A DNA stretch of 64,000 bases from Lithobates sylvaticus (GCA_028564925.1 CM053028.1:621819572-621883571), one strand, 5' to 3'. Counted from the stretch's first letter, positions 44,225 to 55,740 are shown. Numbers and translations are program-made. Notes: generated from the sequence alone by a model not told the origin.

Positions 44225-44488
44225 CCGAGGCCTCTCGCACATTATACTCCTGTTTGAGCATCATCTATTTTTCAGACTTTTTATTTTTTAATGTATTTTC
44301 TGCGGATTGTAAATAATAGCCATTTGTGCGCAATCGCGCGTATATATTTTACTGAAGAATACACGGCGCTTGTTTACGCTCCTGTGTGCACAGGCACATT
44401 ACAATTAATTGGCTGGATTTTAGTGCAGAAAATAATAAAATAAGCTGTACTGAGCTTTTTAAAGCTGCAGTGTGCGAGAGGCCTGAGG
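44225..44488. mobile_element. Short MITE with GAGGCCTCTCGCACA ends
   Basis: GAGGCCTCTCGCACA at the left and TGTGCGAGAGGCCTGA at the right are inverted. About 260 bp of AT-rich interior. Confidence 0.55.
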
Positions 44489-44652
44489 GTTGGTTTACAC
44501 CACAAACTCCACCACAAGCTCCAGAGCCGTACTGGCATCTGCATGTGCGTTTTTTAATGCGTTTCCTGGTACTTTTTTTTATTCTTTCCCTTTTTTTTTA
44601 TTTTTTTAACTGTACTGGGGTTTTCGGTGCATTTTTTTTTATGTGTTCTAGT

Positions 44653-44935
44653 TAGGGATGGGCCCGGTGTTCGATTCGAACCAATGTTCGAATCGAGCAC
44701 CGGGCGTTCGCTCGGCGAGCCCAGAACTATTGGGGCCGCTCGCATCAAATTTGTGTGATGCGAGCGGCCCGCAATTCATTGCGCTAGTCGCAGTGCAATG
44801 CTGGCTGATGATTGGCCAAGCATGCACTGTGACCCCGCATGCTTGGCAATCACAGCGCCGGCAGCGAGGAGAGCCATATTTGGCTACAGGCAGGATGCTG
44901 TAGCCAATTATAGCTCAGGGGCTTTAGTACATGAC
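44653..44935 (+). mobile_element. hAT-like repeat with TTCGATTCGAAC hairpin, cut by the gap
   Basis: Starts TAGGGATGGGCCCGGTGTTC and contains inverted words around CGATTCGAACCAATGTTCG and GCGAGCGGCC. The right end is lost in the gap. Confidence 0.55.
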
Positions 44936-45435
44936 NNNNNNNNNNNNNNNNNNNNNNNNNNNNNNNNNNNNNNNNNNNNNNNNNNNNNNNNNNNNNNNNN
45001 NNNNNNNNNNNNNNNNNNNNNNNNNNNNNNNNNNNNNNNNNNNNNNNNNNNNNNNNNNNNNNNNNNNNNNNNNNNNNNNNNNNNNNNNNNNNNNNNNNNN
45101 NNNNNNNNNNNNNNNNNNNNNNNNNNNNNNNNNNNNNNNNNNNNNNNNNNNNNNNNNNNNNNNNNNNNNNNNNNNNNNNNNNNNNNNNNNNNNNNNNNNN
45201 NNNNNNNNNNNNNNNNNNNNNNNNNNNNNNNNNNNNNNNNNNNNNNNNNNNNNNNNNNNNNNNNNNNNNNNNNNNNNNNNNNNNNNNNNNNNNNNNNNNN
45301 NNNNNNNNNNNNNNNNNNNNNNNNNNNNNNNNNNNNNNNNNNNNNNNNNNNNNNNNNNNNNNNNNNNNNNNNNNNNNNNNNNNNNNNNNNNNNNNNNNNN
45401 NNNNNNNNNNNNNNNNNNNNNNNNNNNNNNNNNNN
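44936..45435. other. Assembly gap of 500 N
   Basis: Round length suggests an arbitrary gap size. It hides the 5' part of the LTR element that follows. Confidence 1.
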
Positions 45436-47415
45436 TGAACGTCTCGGAAGTGCTCTGGGCACAGGAAGATTTGGAGTTCCTGGCCGCTCAGGAATGGGAG
45501 CTGGAGATTGCCTACATACAGCTGCTAGACTCTGCTCAGCAGCAGGGTGGGGCTCCCTTTGCCTGGGACTATCAGGAAATACCAGCAGACAGCTCTGAAA
45601 TCCTGGCTGAAGAGTCGGCGATGTGGCATAGTAACAGAGTGCTTTGCCCACCTGCCCCCGCAGCTATGGACACGGAGGTCTTATGGCGGATGCAGGAAGT
45701 GCTGACAACAGGGCAGAGCTCTGCTAACCTCTGCCCAGCACCGATGGCATCTTCTAGGTTCCACAGACAGGTGGTGAACCTCTATCCCCAGCCATCAGTT
45801 GTAGAGACTGGGGATTTAATAGACTTTTCTGCTGAGGAAAAACAACCTCATGAGCCTCCATCAGAAGAGCTGGTATTAGGGCCAAACTTCCCTGTGCTCT
45901 GCCCAGCACCAACGGCAGTATCCGTGGAGTTACAAGGAACTTCTCCAGCTGAAGCGCAGGTCACCGGACAGAGGGTCCAAGACCTCTGCCCCACACCGGT
46001 GGCAGTTATGGAGGCTCAGGGTGAGAAGGTGGCGATCACTTCCCAGCAGCAGATGCAGGGGGAGAAGAGAGAGGAGGTGGTTGTTGTCCCTCCTCAACAG
46101 TTGGCCAGGGTGGAGAAAGTGGTCTTTCCTCCCCAGCAAAGATCCGTGCACCTGAGAGACAATACCACAGACATGTCATCCCAGCGGCCAGATGAGGGAA
46201 TGGAAAAGGAAGCAGCCGGCTCCCCTTCCCAATGGCAGCTACACAATTTGGGAGTGGAGGAAGCCAGCCTCCTGCCCCAATGGTTAACCAGAGCGGAGGA
46301 TGTGGAGTCCCCAGCAGAAGTGCTGGCAACAGGGCAGAGTGCTACCCACCTCTGTCCAGCACCAGCAACAGCTGCAGAGTTCCAGGGAGCTGGGGCAGTC
46401 GGCCTCTCTCCCCAACAGTTAGCTGGAGGAGATGATGTAGGGAAGCTCCTACACCCACCTGAACTGCTGGCAACGGAACAGAGCGCTGCTGGCCTCTCCC
46501 CGCAACTAAAACAGGACAGATTCCCTGTAAAGGTGGATGGGAATGCAGTCTCCACCAGTATAACCCAGGGATGCTGGGCGGTCGGCCCAGATCCCCAACA
46601 GCAGGATGGAGTGAGCCCAGTCACCCTGTCTTCTCTCCAGCGGCTGAAAAGACTCCAGGGAGAAGGGCCAGTCCAGGCCTCTCCCCAGCGGCAGATATGT
46701 TCTTTGAGAGAGGCAGAGGTTGGCTGGGTGAGTGCTCTGTTTGGAACAATTTGTTTGGGGTACTGTGTGGGTACAGGCATTAGAGGACTGGAACCACTGA
46801 CTAACTTCGGAGTCAACCCGTCTGGGGTCTCCTCCTGTGTTAGTCTCCTGCCGAAAGGGGAGAAATGTGACAGACCTGGCTGGGACACAGGCTGTTGGAG
46901 GGGACTGAACGCGAGCCTATTACCTTGGGATTATGGGCCCTGGCATTTGGGGGAACAGTGCTCTTTGAGCTGCAAGCCTGGGACCCCTGAGCTGGTGGTA
47001 CTTGGATTCAGGTCCATGCTGGCCCCCCAATACACATAGAATCTGTATGTGTATTTGGCATATTAGCAAGAGACGCTAATGTCATGACTCATGAACTCCA
47101 GCCACCTGTCTGTTGTGTTAATTGATTATAGTCTGGCTTGTAAGAGTGTTTCACCTATTGTTGTGTGTGCTAATTAACCCTGCAATTGAATGATGGAGCC
47201 CAGTGTTGATTGAGATAATTAGCTCATGCTAATTAGGTTAGGCTTGAGTCATCTGTCAACTGTATATAAGTGTGACATGTCAAATAAAGAGTCATTCCTG
47301 ATGTACCCTACACTGGTGTTGTCTGGTGACTGGGTAAGCTAAGGGGTCTTGGATTGTGTGGTACCGGACAGAGGAAGCAGTTACGGCGGACATCTTGGGT
47401 ACGAGGTCCGTCACA
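45436..47415 (+). mobile_element. Fossil Ty3-type LTR retrotransposon, 3' part only
   Basis: Visible parts are a 3' internal region (45436-46865), a purine-rich tract AAAGGGGAGAAA directly before the LTR, and one LTR (46866-47415). The internal frame is rich in Gln, Pro and Glu with recurring LCPAP and PQQ words (for example SSANLCPAPMASS, GQSATHLCPAPATA). I do not recognise an enzyme domain, so it may be an accessory 3' reading frame. The 5' part and 5' LTR lie in or beyond the gap, so completeness and age cannot be judged. The Ty3 label is inference from LTR form and context. Confidence 0.6.
46866..47415 (+). repeat. 3' LTR of the Ty3-type fossil
   Basis: 550 bp with ends TGTGACAGACC and GGTCCGTCACA. 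It contains a TATA-like GTATATAAG near 47262 and an AATAAA signal near 47284. The order promoter then polyadenylation signal fits plus-strand transcription. Confidence 0.75.
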
Positions 47416-48140
47416 AAATACATACTAAAAAATCCAAATGTAGTGAGTTAGAACAGTGACTCTAATGTGCAATTAAATGTCAACCTTAGGCACATATATA
47501 TTTTATAAAATCAATGTCCAGCACGATTTTTTTTTTTATAATATATCAAACAGCTGGCGAGAAGAAAATTGATATATATAGTGTTAATATTAGATAGTCC
47601 ACAGCTAAAATTGAAAGATGATTCTTCAGTCCTCAATAATGACACCACACATGACACCCTCAGAAATTTGATAGGGTACACCAAGGAAAGATCCTCCACC
47701 AATAAAATTACTGCCGCTTACCAGCTGGCTAGATCTTTTTTAAGGAGATTCAACATGCCTGTGGCTTATCCCCCAGCCTGGATCTCTATGCAGAGGTAGG
47801 TATGATGTATCCCAATGCTCCACTTAAATCAGCAAGATACTCCTGACTTGTTCAAGGTACCGAGATGTTGCCAAACTTTCAACCTTTCACCACAGCCATC
47901 CACAGCATAGCTGATGAGTACTCATTATACATGTAGAAACAGAGAAGCTCCCATAGGGTAATTCAATAAAACAATTTTAATCAAAACAATTTGCGACAAT
48001 CATGCACTTACAATTTTGCCGTTTATAAAAAGCGTGTATTGTGTATTTGAGCCGGGCAGCTCTCTATCGCTGCACGTCGATTCCAGGACAAGCGTGGAAT
48101 AGTGGTGACGTCAGCACGCCGCTCCTCCCTACGCCGTTTC
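47416..48140 (-). repeat. Unassigned interspersed repeat with GACGAAAC motif
   Basis: AT-rich DNA. On the minus strand its beginning has GACGTCATCTTTTGACGAAAC then GGCGTAGGG, resembling the GACGAAACGCGTAGGG block common in frog repeats and in some Penelope-type elements. It abuts the minus-strand L1 at about 48140. No protein recognised. Confidence 0.4.
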
Positions 48141-48144
48141 GTCA

Positions 48145-48900
48145 AAAGATGACGTCTTCCAGGACCTCTTGTCTAGTCGCCTCGTCCTCCACCCCCGCAA
48201 GCTCAGCCCTACGGTCTCTCCACACAGCAGCTATGATTGACTGGTATTGTGCCCTTGTGGAGGCCTTAAAATCATCCCATATAGAGTTTTCCGCAGCCGT
48301 TCACGGGTTGTCCATCCAGAACTGATTCAGTGTGTCATGAAATTGGGGTTCTACCTCCTTGTCTGATACCCAGAACCTAGAAAGTCTCCAGAGTCTGTCA
48401 GACGGGGCTGTTGTCAGCTCAAGGGATAGTAACAACGGAGCATGGTCCGAGATTCCCCTGGGAAGGATAGTAATGTCCCGAACTCTGGGCAGGACAGGCG
48501 CCGCCACATATGTAAGATCAATACGTGAAAAGGATTTGTGGGTAGCCGAATGGCAGGTGAAGGCCCTAGAGTGAGGGTGTCTCCACCTCCACACATCCGT
48601 GAGGCCGTATCTACCAGCCCACACTGCCAGCCTTTGACGAATCGTGCCCGCTTTGGCGCATCTATCAATGCCAGAGTCCGGGACAAGATTAAAATCTCCC
48701 ATCAGTATTACACTTTCCGGTGGGAACTGCGCCAGCTTGGCCGAGATCAGATTCAGCAGCTTGAGGGATGCAGGAGGTGGCAGATACAAACCCACCAAGA
48801 CCCACGGCAGGTTATGAATCAATGCATAGACCAGTACAAATCTGCCATCAGGATCGAGAACCAGATCAAGGAGTTTGATTGGGAGGGTTTTTAAAAGAGG
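48145..48900 (-). pseudogene. L1 ORF2 endonuclease fragment
   Basis: Minus-strand translation from about 48900 reads LLDLVLDPDGRFVLVYALIH, NLPWVLVGLYLPPPASLKLL, SVILMGDFNLVPDSGIDR and ISDHAPLLLSLE, the core of an APE-type LINE endonuclease (GDFN and SDH motifs visible). 48301-48822 is open for 173 codons. The next segment, SIWDDFKASTRAQYQSIIAA, is the usual linker towards the reverse transcriptase, which is missing. The first part of the domain lies upstream in another frame and is poorly preserved. Confidence 0.75.
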
Positions 48901-50213
48901 ATGTCAAGCGTAGCCATATAAGTTTCTCAATAAGGTGTTGGCAGGTTTAACAAATTTTAGGAGTAGTGGCTCACTCCATGCGGCCAGAACTGGGCCGAGG
49001 AAAGGACCAGGTCTCATCAACAATGCAAGTATAGTAGTCAAAAACATTACTGTCAAGCAACATAAACCCATGAACTGAGAGCCGTAAACGTGGCTCATCT
49101 TACCCGAACTCACCCCCACCTCACCCCCCCCCACCCCCAACCTCGGAGGAGGGTTTGATCTCCAAAACAAAGAGCAGCCCTAAGGATGAACATGAAGGCA
49201 GTGAGCAAGAGGCAACTAGCCTCTGTGAATCAGAACCGTCAAATGTAGTTGAGAAATCCGGTATAGGAGAGTCAGTGTGGATCACCCGGAACTCCGGGGG
49301 TACAGTTCTTAGGGGGAAGAGACATCAAACCTCCTATAGCAGGACAGGATCAGAATGAGGGGTCCCTAAAGGAGCCTGGCAGGCGGTTTGTAGAAGTGTC
49401 AAAGGATCCCATCTGCAGTACAAACATCTCCCCACCCCGTCGCTATCCGTACAGGACGATAGGGGGAAAAAAGGTGGGGGGGGCGCTCTGGGGTAAATAA
49501 GCAGTTGTATCAGGTAGAGGGGGTATAACCCTGTGATGGGTGTTTATTGCCGCTGCCATATGGGGGGAGTGGGGGAAAACCAGGGGCAAGCTCCTAGAGG
49601 GAGGGTGCAGATCATGGAATTTCGATTCCACATACCCAGAGTCAGTGGGAGAATGTCACATGGTGCGGCATCTCTGGTAGTCTGTGTAGTTGCCCACATA
49701 GCGGGAGCTAACATATCCTCCCTCCGGCGCCTAAATGTGACCCTTCCTGGCAAAAGTGGGGACCCCAAGTGACATACTCACAAGTCCAAGCAGGGGGAAG
49801 AAGTGTGAAGAGACTCATCTTTGCAGTGTTTCTGCCCATGTGGCCGCCTCTTTGGGTGAAGTGAAGAATTGCAATTGCACATGTTCTCCATCTTGCACTC
49901 TCAGCTTGGCGGGAAAGAGCATGCTGTACTTGACCCCCTTTTCCCTCAGCATGGCCCGGACCAGGTCAAATGACTTGCGTTGCCTCTGTGTTTCCACCTA
50001 GTAATCTGGAAATATTAGTAGTTTTGTATTTTCGTATTTCAGCTCACCCTGTAGACAAGCCGGCCGGAGCACCGTGTCTCTATCTCTGTAATGGAGGAGT
50101 TTGAAAATAAAGGTGCACGGGGGTGCTCCCTGTGGACCTCTGGTCGCTGGCATGTGGTGGGCTCGTTCAATGGAGAAGTGTGGGGAGAAACGGGCTTGTG
50201 GGAGCAGAGATGG

Positions 50214-51050
50214 TGTCATGGATATACAGATTCCAGAACTGCAGCAAGGTGGAGGCGCATCCCGGCCAGCAGGCGCTCAGCGGCTTTGGCGCCAGTGGGC
50301 CTTTAAAAAGGGCTCCCACCGTTCAGCTCTTGCTGGTTGATCTGTAGTCTTTCCTGGGACCCGCCCCTGTATCTGCATCTGATCTCACACCTGACCTGGC
50401 TTCCTGACCACGCTGCTCTCTCCTCTCCTGATCTCTGGCTGCCATTTGACCTTGCTTGTTTACCTGCATACCTGATCTCCGTTGCCGACTAAGCCTGGAC
50501 TCTGACCATCCCTTGTCTGCCGATTCTGTCTGATCTGATCCGCTGTGTATGACCTGGCTTGTCTGACCTTGTTCCTGCCCGCTGTGTGCACCTGCATCCT
50601 GCTGACCTGCATCCTGCTGACCGGCATCCTGCACACCTGCATCCTGCTGACCTGCATCCTGTGCACCTGCATCCTGCTGACCTGCATCCTGCTGACCGGC
50701 ATCCTGCACACCTGCATCCTGCCGACCTGCATCCTGTGCACCTGCATCCTGCACACCTGCATCCTGCGCAATTGCATCCTGCGCAATTGCATCCTGCGCA
50801 CCTGCATCCTGCTGACCTGCATCCTGCGCACCTGCATCCTGCTGACCTGCATCCTGCGCACCTGCAACCAGCCGACCTGCGTTCCTCAGCACTCCCCAGT
50901 GGTCATCATCTCCAGCTTCAGAGAACTCTGCAGGCACTCCTACCTCACTGTGCTCCTACGGTCATTGTCCCCAACTCCAGTGTCCCAGGAACCAGGGCTG
51001 TACGAGAGGTCTCCCTCTGCACGTCAGGCTCACCCACAAGGTACGTGTCA
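50214..51050 (+). mobile_element. Solo LTR (837 bp) inside the L1
   Basis: Begins TGTCATGGATATACAG and ends GGTACGTGTCA, flanked by the 5-bp direct repeat GATGG at 50209-50213 and 51051-51055. TG...CA ends with a 5-bp duplication and no internal genes define a solo LTR, left when two LTRs recombine. Family not determined; Ty3 type is likely. The orientation is a weak guess from a TTTAAAA box near 50300. It must be younger than the L1 it sits in. Confidence 0.85.
50591..50880 (+). repeat. 15-bp minisatellite inside the solo LTR
   Basis: About 19 copies of CCTGCATCCTGCTGA and close variants (CACA, CGCA or TGCA replacing CTGA). It opens long frames in several phases (a QQDAGAQDAG-type repeat on the minus strand) that are not genes. 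Confidence 0.95.
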
Positions 51051-51668
51051 GATGGTATCAGTCGTTCCATGAAGGTAACCGGGTCCGAGCCTTCGGCACC
51101 CTCCGGGAGGCCGAGGACCCGCAAGTTGTTCCGGCGATTCCAGTTTTTGGCATCCTCGGCTCTGGCTTCAAGGACCCTCACCTTGGATTTCAGGAATTGC
51201 AGGTCCGCGTGGTGTTCCCTTTGAGTGTCCTCCGTGCTGGAGACCCTTTTCTCCACCTCCAACACCCGCTCTCTGAATTTGTCCATGTCCCGGGAGATAA
51301 GGGCCGTCTTCGTCTGGACGTGATCGATCTTCACCATTAGGGTGGATTGGCAGGTGGAGATCGCCTGCATCAGGGCGTCAAAGGCTGGGGAACCGGCCTG
51401 GATCACGCCTTTAGACGGAGACGCTGTCTGTGTCTCCATGTGGCAGGCCAAGGAGGGGGAGGCCCGGGCTTCGACGGCGTGTGTACAGCGTCGGCGGTTC
51501 TCCTCTTCTGTGACCCTTTTTTGTTCCTTCTCAATCCCAAACAGTCAGGGGGGTAGCTTAAGATAGATCTGTGCCGATTCCACACTAGGATAAGCAGAGG
51601 ATTAGAATCCAGAACGGGAGCTCAGCAGCTAAGCTTCTGCTCCCAGCGCCATCTTGGACACGCCCCCA

Positions 51669-52010
51669 TATTACAAAGGTAAAAAAGTGGATGGATTGAA
51701 AGCAGCGCAGCCATTGGCTTGCGCTGCTGTCAATCACATCCACTGACGTGGCGTGACGGGGGCGGGGCCGAGTGATACAGCAAGCGGCTATAGTCGCTGG
51801 CTGTATCGTGGTCCGCAAGTGCTTCTCACCATGCGAGGGGAGCTCGCATGAACCTGAGAAGTACTTGAGGGGGGAGCTGAGACAGCCGCCAAGGGACCCC
51901 AGAAGACCAGGTTCGGGGCCACTCTGTGCAAAACGAGCTGTACAGTGGAGGTAAGTATAACATGTTTGTTATTTAAAAAAGATAAAAAAAAATCCTTTTC
52001 AACCCCTTTA
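51669..52010 (+). repeat. Ranid-type interspersed repeat
   Basis: GCTGCTGTCAATCACATCCA followed by GTGACGGGGGCGGGGCCGAG and a GGTAAGTATAACATGTTTGT end is a very common ranid repeat (from memory). No gene. Confidence 0.55.
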
Positions 52011-52440
52011 ACTTGTGTTGCTGCAAGGGAGAAGTTGGGGGCGGAGCTGGGCAGCAGAAAGTGCAGTTTCTGGAGGAGGGCCGGAGTCAGCTGCCAGGAG
52101 TCTGCTGAATGCTGAGACCAAGGGAGGCTGAGATGACTGGGTGCTGCAGCTGCACAGAGAGGTGCAGGATCTTTAGGAGGAGTTCTGTCCTCCTCTCTGC
52201 TGCCGACTGCTGAGATGGAGGTGGGGGGGGGGGGCAGAGATGAGCCTTTCCACAGCTGCATGGAGAAGCACAGGATCTGGCAGAGGAGTCATGTTGTCCT
52301 CTCTGCTGCTGACTGTTGAGACAAGGTAGGGAAGGAGACAAGGGGGGTTCCACAGCTGCAGGAGAGGTTTGAGGGACACATGAAATGGCCCGATTGGCCG
52401 GATTCGGCCCTTGGGCCTTGTGTTTGACATGTGTTCTAAG
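52011..52440 (+). repeat. GC-rich imperfect tandem repeat and hAT-like end
   Basis: Two to three imperfect units of about 120 bp (GAGGTGCAGGATCTTTAGG and GAAGCACAGGATCTGGCAG are equivalent positions). The end GGCCTTGTGTTTGACATGTG is a known hAT-like repeat terminus. Confidence 0.5.
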
Positions 52441-53130
52441 TTATTGAAAACAAAGCTCGACCTGGACCCTCATTACATAGTGTAGAGTGGTGCACAGCAG
52501 AAAAGTTTAGAAACCCTCCAGAGTAACTTTATTTTTCCAAAAGGCTATTAGAGGGACATTAGTCAAGCCTAAAAATGTTTATTTCCCTACCTCACCCCAA
52601 ACGCTTCTCTTAAAATAGAATCCTTGCTGAATTTTCTGACCGGTTTGGATCTTAGGCAAGGATATTCACCCGACTTCCATGGCTATTTTATCTTCTGTAA
52701 TTTTACCAATGTTCCTTGGAATTGTACGAAGAGAGTTCAGATACCTGCTTTGGACAAATAGTGTCTCATGAGGGCAAATATTGGGTTTTGGATTTCTGGA
52801 TCCTGTTTTATATAATAAAGTTGTTCATATGTCTAGATTGAGCCTTCTCAACCAGGGTTCCTTCAGAGTTTGCTAGGAGTTTTGTGATCTGTAGCTAACT
52901 GACCTCACATCTCATGGTGTCTACATAGTTCCAGGACCAACACCACAGAGCCAATGGAATGACACCTATGATCTTTTGAGCTATCTGTAAGGGTAGCATT
53001 CTGACCACCACAGTAAGGGGTGCTCTTCCTACTGACCTCCAGTGAGTTGACCAGTTGAGAAAGGCTGGTCTAGGGCTTGAATTGTGTAGAGGTGTTCCAG
53101 TAAAGAGATGGATTGGTATGGAGCAGTTAT
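52441..53130. other. Unassigned single-copy-like DNA
   Basis: AT-rich with no gene signal. Around 52845-52900 there is TTCTCAACCAGGGTTCCTTC, a repeat-like word. The rest could be unique host sequence. Confidence 0.4.
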
Positions 53131-53462
53131 AATGATTATTATTACAATAATATATTTTAGGAGCTGGCCCTTCTGAATCATCTACAATACAAAAATAATA
53201 ATAATAATAAAAAAAAAAAATTATAATATTATTAATGACAACAATAATATTAATAATAAAAAAATAATATTACTACAGTAATATATTTTAAAAGCTTGTC
53301 CTTCTCTAAATCATCTACAATAATAATAATGACAATACCTATTATTATTAATATTACAGTAATATATTTTAGGAGCTGGTGTTTCTGAATCATCTACAGT
53401 CCAAACAAAAATAATAATAAAAACAAAATAACGACAATACTATTATCAATAATAATGACAAT

Positions 53463-53495
<33 letters not shown>

Positions 53496-54060
53496 AATAA
53501 GAAGAAGAATACTAATAATAATAATAAATATGATTACACTAATGTGTTTTAGGAGCTGGCCCTTTTGAATCATCTACAATACAAAAATAATAATAATGAA
53601 AAAAAAATGATAATATTAATGATAACAATAATATTAAATATGATTACACTAATATATTTTAGGAGCTGTACCTTCTGAACCATCTACAATACAAAAATAA
53701 TAATAATAATAAAAAAAATTATAATATTATTAATGACAACAATAATATTAATAATAAAAAGAATAATGATTATTATTATTACAGTAATATATTTTAAGAG
53801 CTTGTCCTTCTAAATCATCTACAATAAAATAATAATTATAATGACAATATTAATAACAATAATTATTATTATTACTACAGTAATATATTTTAGGAGCTGG
53901 TGTTTCTGAACCATCTACAATACAAAATACAAAAATAAAAAACAATAATAATGATAATATTATAATCAATAATGATAATGACAATAGTTTTATTAATAAT
54001 AATAAGAAGAAGAATACTACTAATAATAAATATTATTACAGTAATATATTTTAGGTGCTG
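53131..54060 (+). repeat. AT-rich array built on a TTTTAGGAGCTGG motif
   Basis: Eight units of irregular length (about 75-150 bp), each with a TTACAGTAATATATTTTAGG word, AGCTGG(T/C)CCTTCTGAATC and ATCTACAATAC, separated by AAT repeats. Motifs lie near 53150, 53280, 53360, 53545, 53655, 53785, 53885 and 54040. The array continues at 56117-56195 and 58011-58440. Confidence 0.85.
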
Positions 54061-54352
54061 ACCCTAGTCATTGCCACTAAAGGATTCTCAACAAAATATA
54101 AAAAAAATAACATTTTATTTATGATTCTATCCATTTGTCCAATTATATTTGAGCCCTTGAAAATGGGGGGACTGTGTATAAAAATGGTTACAGTTCCTAA
54201 AATTTGTTCTTTATATTTATGTTCAACCACTTGAATTAAAGCTGAAAGTCTGCACTTCAAATTCGTTTTGTTTTAATTTAATTCTGGTGGCATACAGAGC
54301 CAAAAGTATGAAAATTGTGCATGTGTCCAAATATATATGGACCTAACTGTGT
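54061..54352 (+). mobile_element. Tc1/mariner 3' end fragment
   Basis: TTGTCCAATTATATTTGAGC, AAAGCTGAAAGTCTGCACTT and the terminus ATATATGGACCTAACTGT match the right end of a Tc1-like family (from memory). The 5' part is absent. It sits in one unit of the AT-rich array. Confidence 0.7.
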
Positions 54353-54357
54353 ATTCA

Positions 54358-55740
54358 GTAAGGATGAACCGAACACCCCCCCCCCCCTCATCCCTGGTTC
54401 GGTTTGCACCAGAACTTGCGAACTGTTACATTTTGTAAGAACACTGTTAAAGGCTATGGAACACGAATATTAAAAACCAAAAGTGCTCATTTTAAAGGCG
54501 TATGTGCAAGTTATTGCCATAAAAAGTGCTTGGGGACCCGAGTTCTGCCCCAGGGGACATTTATCAATGCAAAAAAAAGACCCTTTGGGTCTGGTATGGA
54601 TATTAAAGGGGAACCCCGCACCCAAATAAAGAAAAATTGCGTGTGGGTCCCCCTAAAATGCATACCAGGCCCTTCAAGTCTGGTATGGATTTTAAGGGAA
54701 CCCCGAGCCAAAATGAAAAAAAATGGCGTAGGGGTCCCCCCAAAATCTATACCAGACTCTTATGCAAACAGGCAACCTGGAAGGCCGCAGGATTGGGGGG
54801 GGGCGAGAGAGCACCCCCAAACCATACTAGACCACATGCCCTTAACATGGGGAGGGTGCTTTGGGGTGGGGGGCAAGGGCCTCATCCCACAACCCTTGTC
54901 CGGTGGTTGTGGGGGTCTGCGTGCGGGGGGGCTTATCGGAATCTAGAAGCCCCCTTTAACAAGGGGACCCCCAGATCCCAGCCCCCCTATGTGAATGGGT
55001 ATCGGGTACATTGTACCCCTACACAATCACCAACATATGTCAAAATGTTAAAAATGAGACAAGTCCTTTATTAAAAATCTTTGATCACAGCATTCGGCGA
55101 CCTGATAAAAAAAAAAGAAAAAACTCTGCCTCCATGGGAGGCTCCCGCTGACTGAAGCCTCTTCTCTATGACAGCTGTTATATAGCTGAGGTCGAAGATG
55201 ACTGGACATCGCGGGACAGTTTTTTCTTTTTTTTTTAATAAAGGACTTGTCCCAAATTGTCTACTGTCATTTTTAAAAATTTGACACTTTTTTGGTGAAT
55301 GTGTAGGGGGATGTACCCGATACCCATTCACATGGGGGGGGGGGGGGGGGGATTTGGGGGTCACCTTGTTAAAGGGGGCTTCCAGATTCCGATAAGCCCC
55401 CCACCCGCAGAACCCCCACAACCACCGGGCAAAGGTTGTGGGGATGAGGCCCTTGTCCCCACCAATATGGGGACAAGGTGCTTTGGGGGGGACCCCAAAA
55501 CATCCTCCCCATGTTGAGGGCATGTGTCCTGGTACGGTTCAGAAGGGGGGGCGCTCTCTCATCACCCACCCTTTTCCTGTGGCCTGCCAGGTTGCATGCT
55601 CGGATAAGGGCCTGGTATGGATTTTGAGGGGGCCTACCCCATTTTTTTTTTACATTTTGGGGCAGGGTTCCCCTTAATATTCATACCAAACCCAAATGGC
55701 CTGGTAATGAAATGGGGAGGGAACCCATGCTGTTTTTTTT
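54358..55740. mobile_element. Ranid-type repeat arranged as a 1.4-kb hairpin
   Basis: 54520-55050 and 55250-55735 are inverted copies of the same GC-rich ranid repeat (GGTTGTGGGG, GGCTTATCGGAATCT, AAGCCCCCTTTAACAAGG and their complements). The centre is at about 55150. The left side starts with GGATGAACCGAACACCCC, a hAT-like end. Short frames of 140-180 codons here are not genes. Confidence 0.65.

Larger units (their letters stand above)
49815..51451 (-). pseudogene. L1 ORF1, interrupted by a solo LTR
   Basis: The N-terminal part (51451-51056) carries a coiled-coil helix (MDKFRERVLEVEKRVSSTED to KSKVRVLEARAED) and the entry to the RRM-like domain, WNRRNNLRVLGLPEGAEGSD. Beyond the LTR, the frame resumes as LLPQARFSPHFSIERAHHMP, CTFIFKLLHYRDRDTVL and, in a shifted frame, ETQRQRKSFDLVRAMLREKG with QFFTSPKEAATWAETL at the C-terminus. 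Without the LTR, the reading passes directly from MERLIPS to LLPQARFS, showing the insertion is clean. An RNA-binding ORF1p originally, now dead. Confidence 0.8.
48145..51665 (-). mobile_element. Older L1/Tx1-type LINE, truncated and split by an LTR
   Basis: Runs on the minus strand from a 5' end with the ATCTTGGACACGCCCCC complement (51640-51668), through ORF1 (51451-49815, interrupted at 50214-51050) and an inter-ORF region, to the endonuclease part of ORF2, ending near 48145 against another repeat. Reverse transcriptase and 3' end are absent. Frames are broken in several places, so it is older than the L1 at 10950. 48905-49815 holds the poorly preserved region between the ORFs and the ORF2 start. 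Confidence 0.8.

Noticed and set aside
44798-45651. Frames crossing the second N gap
   Set aside because: Continuity over 500 N cannot be assumed; only the part right of the gap was used.
50323-51224. Repetitive 135- to 221-codon frames (QQDAGAQDAG and HLHPADLHPA types)
   Set aside because: Translations of the 15-bp minisatellite inside a solo LTR; multiple phases are open for the same reason.
54404-55677. Frames of 145-180 codons with repeated KSIPD and GPPK words
   Set aside because: They are translations of the ranid-type hairpin repeat, and open on both strands.
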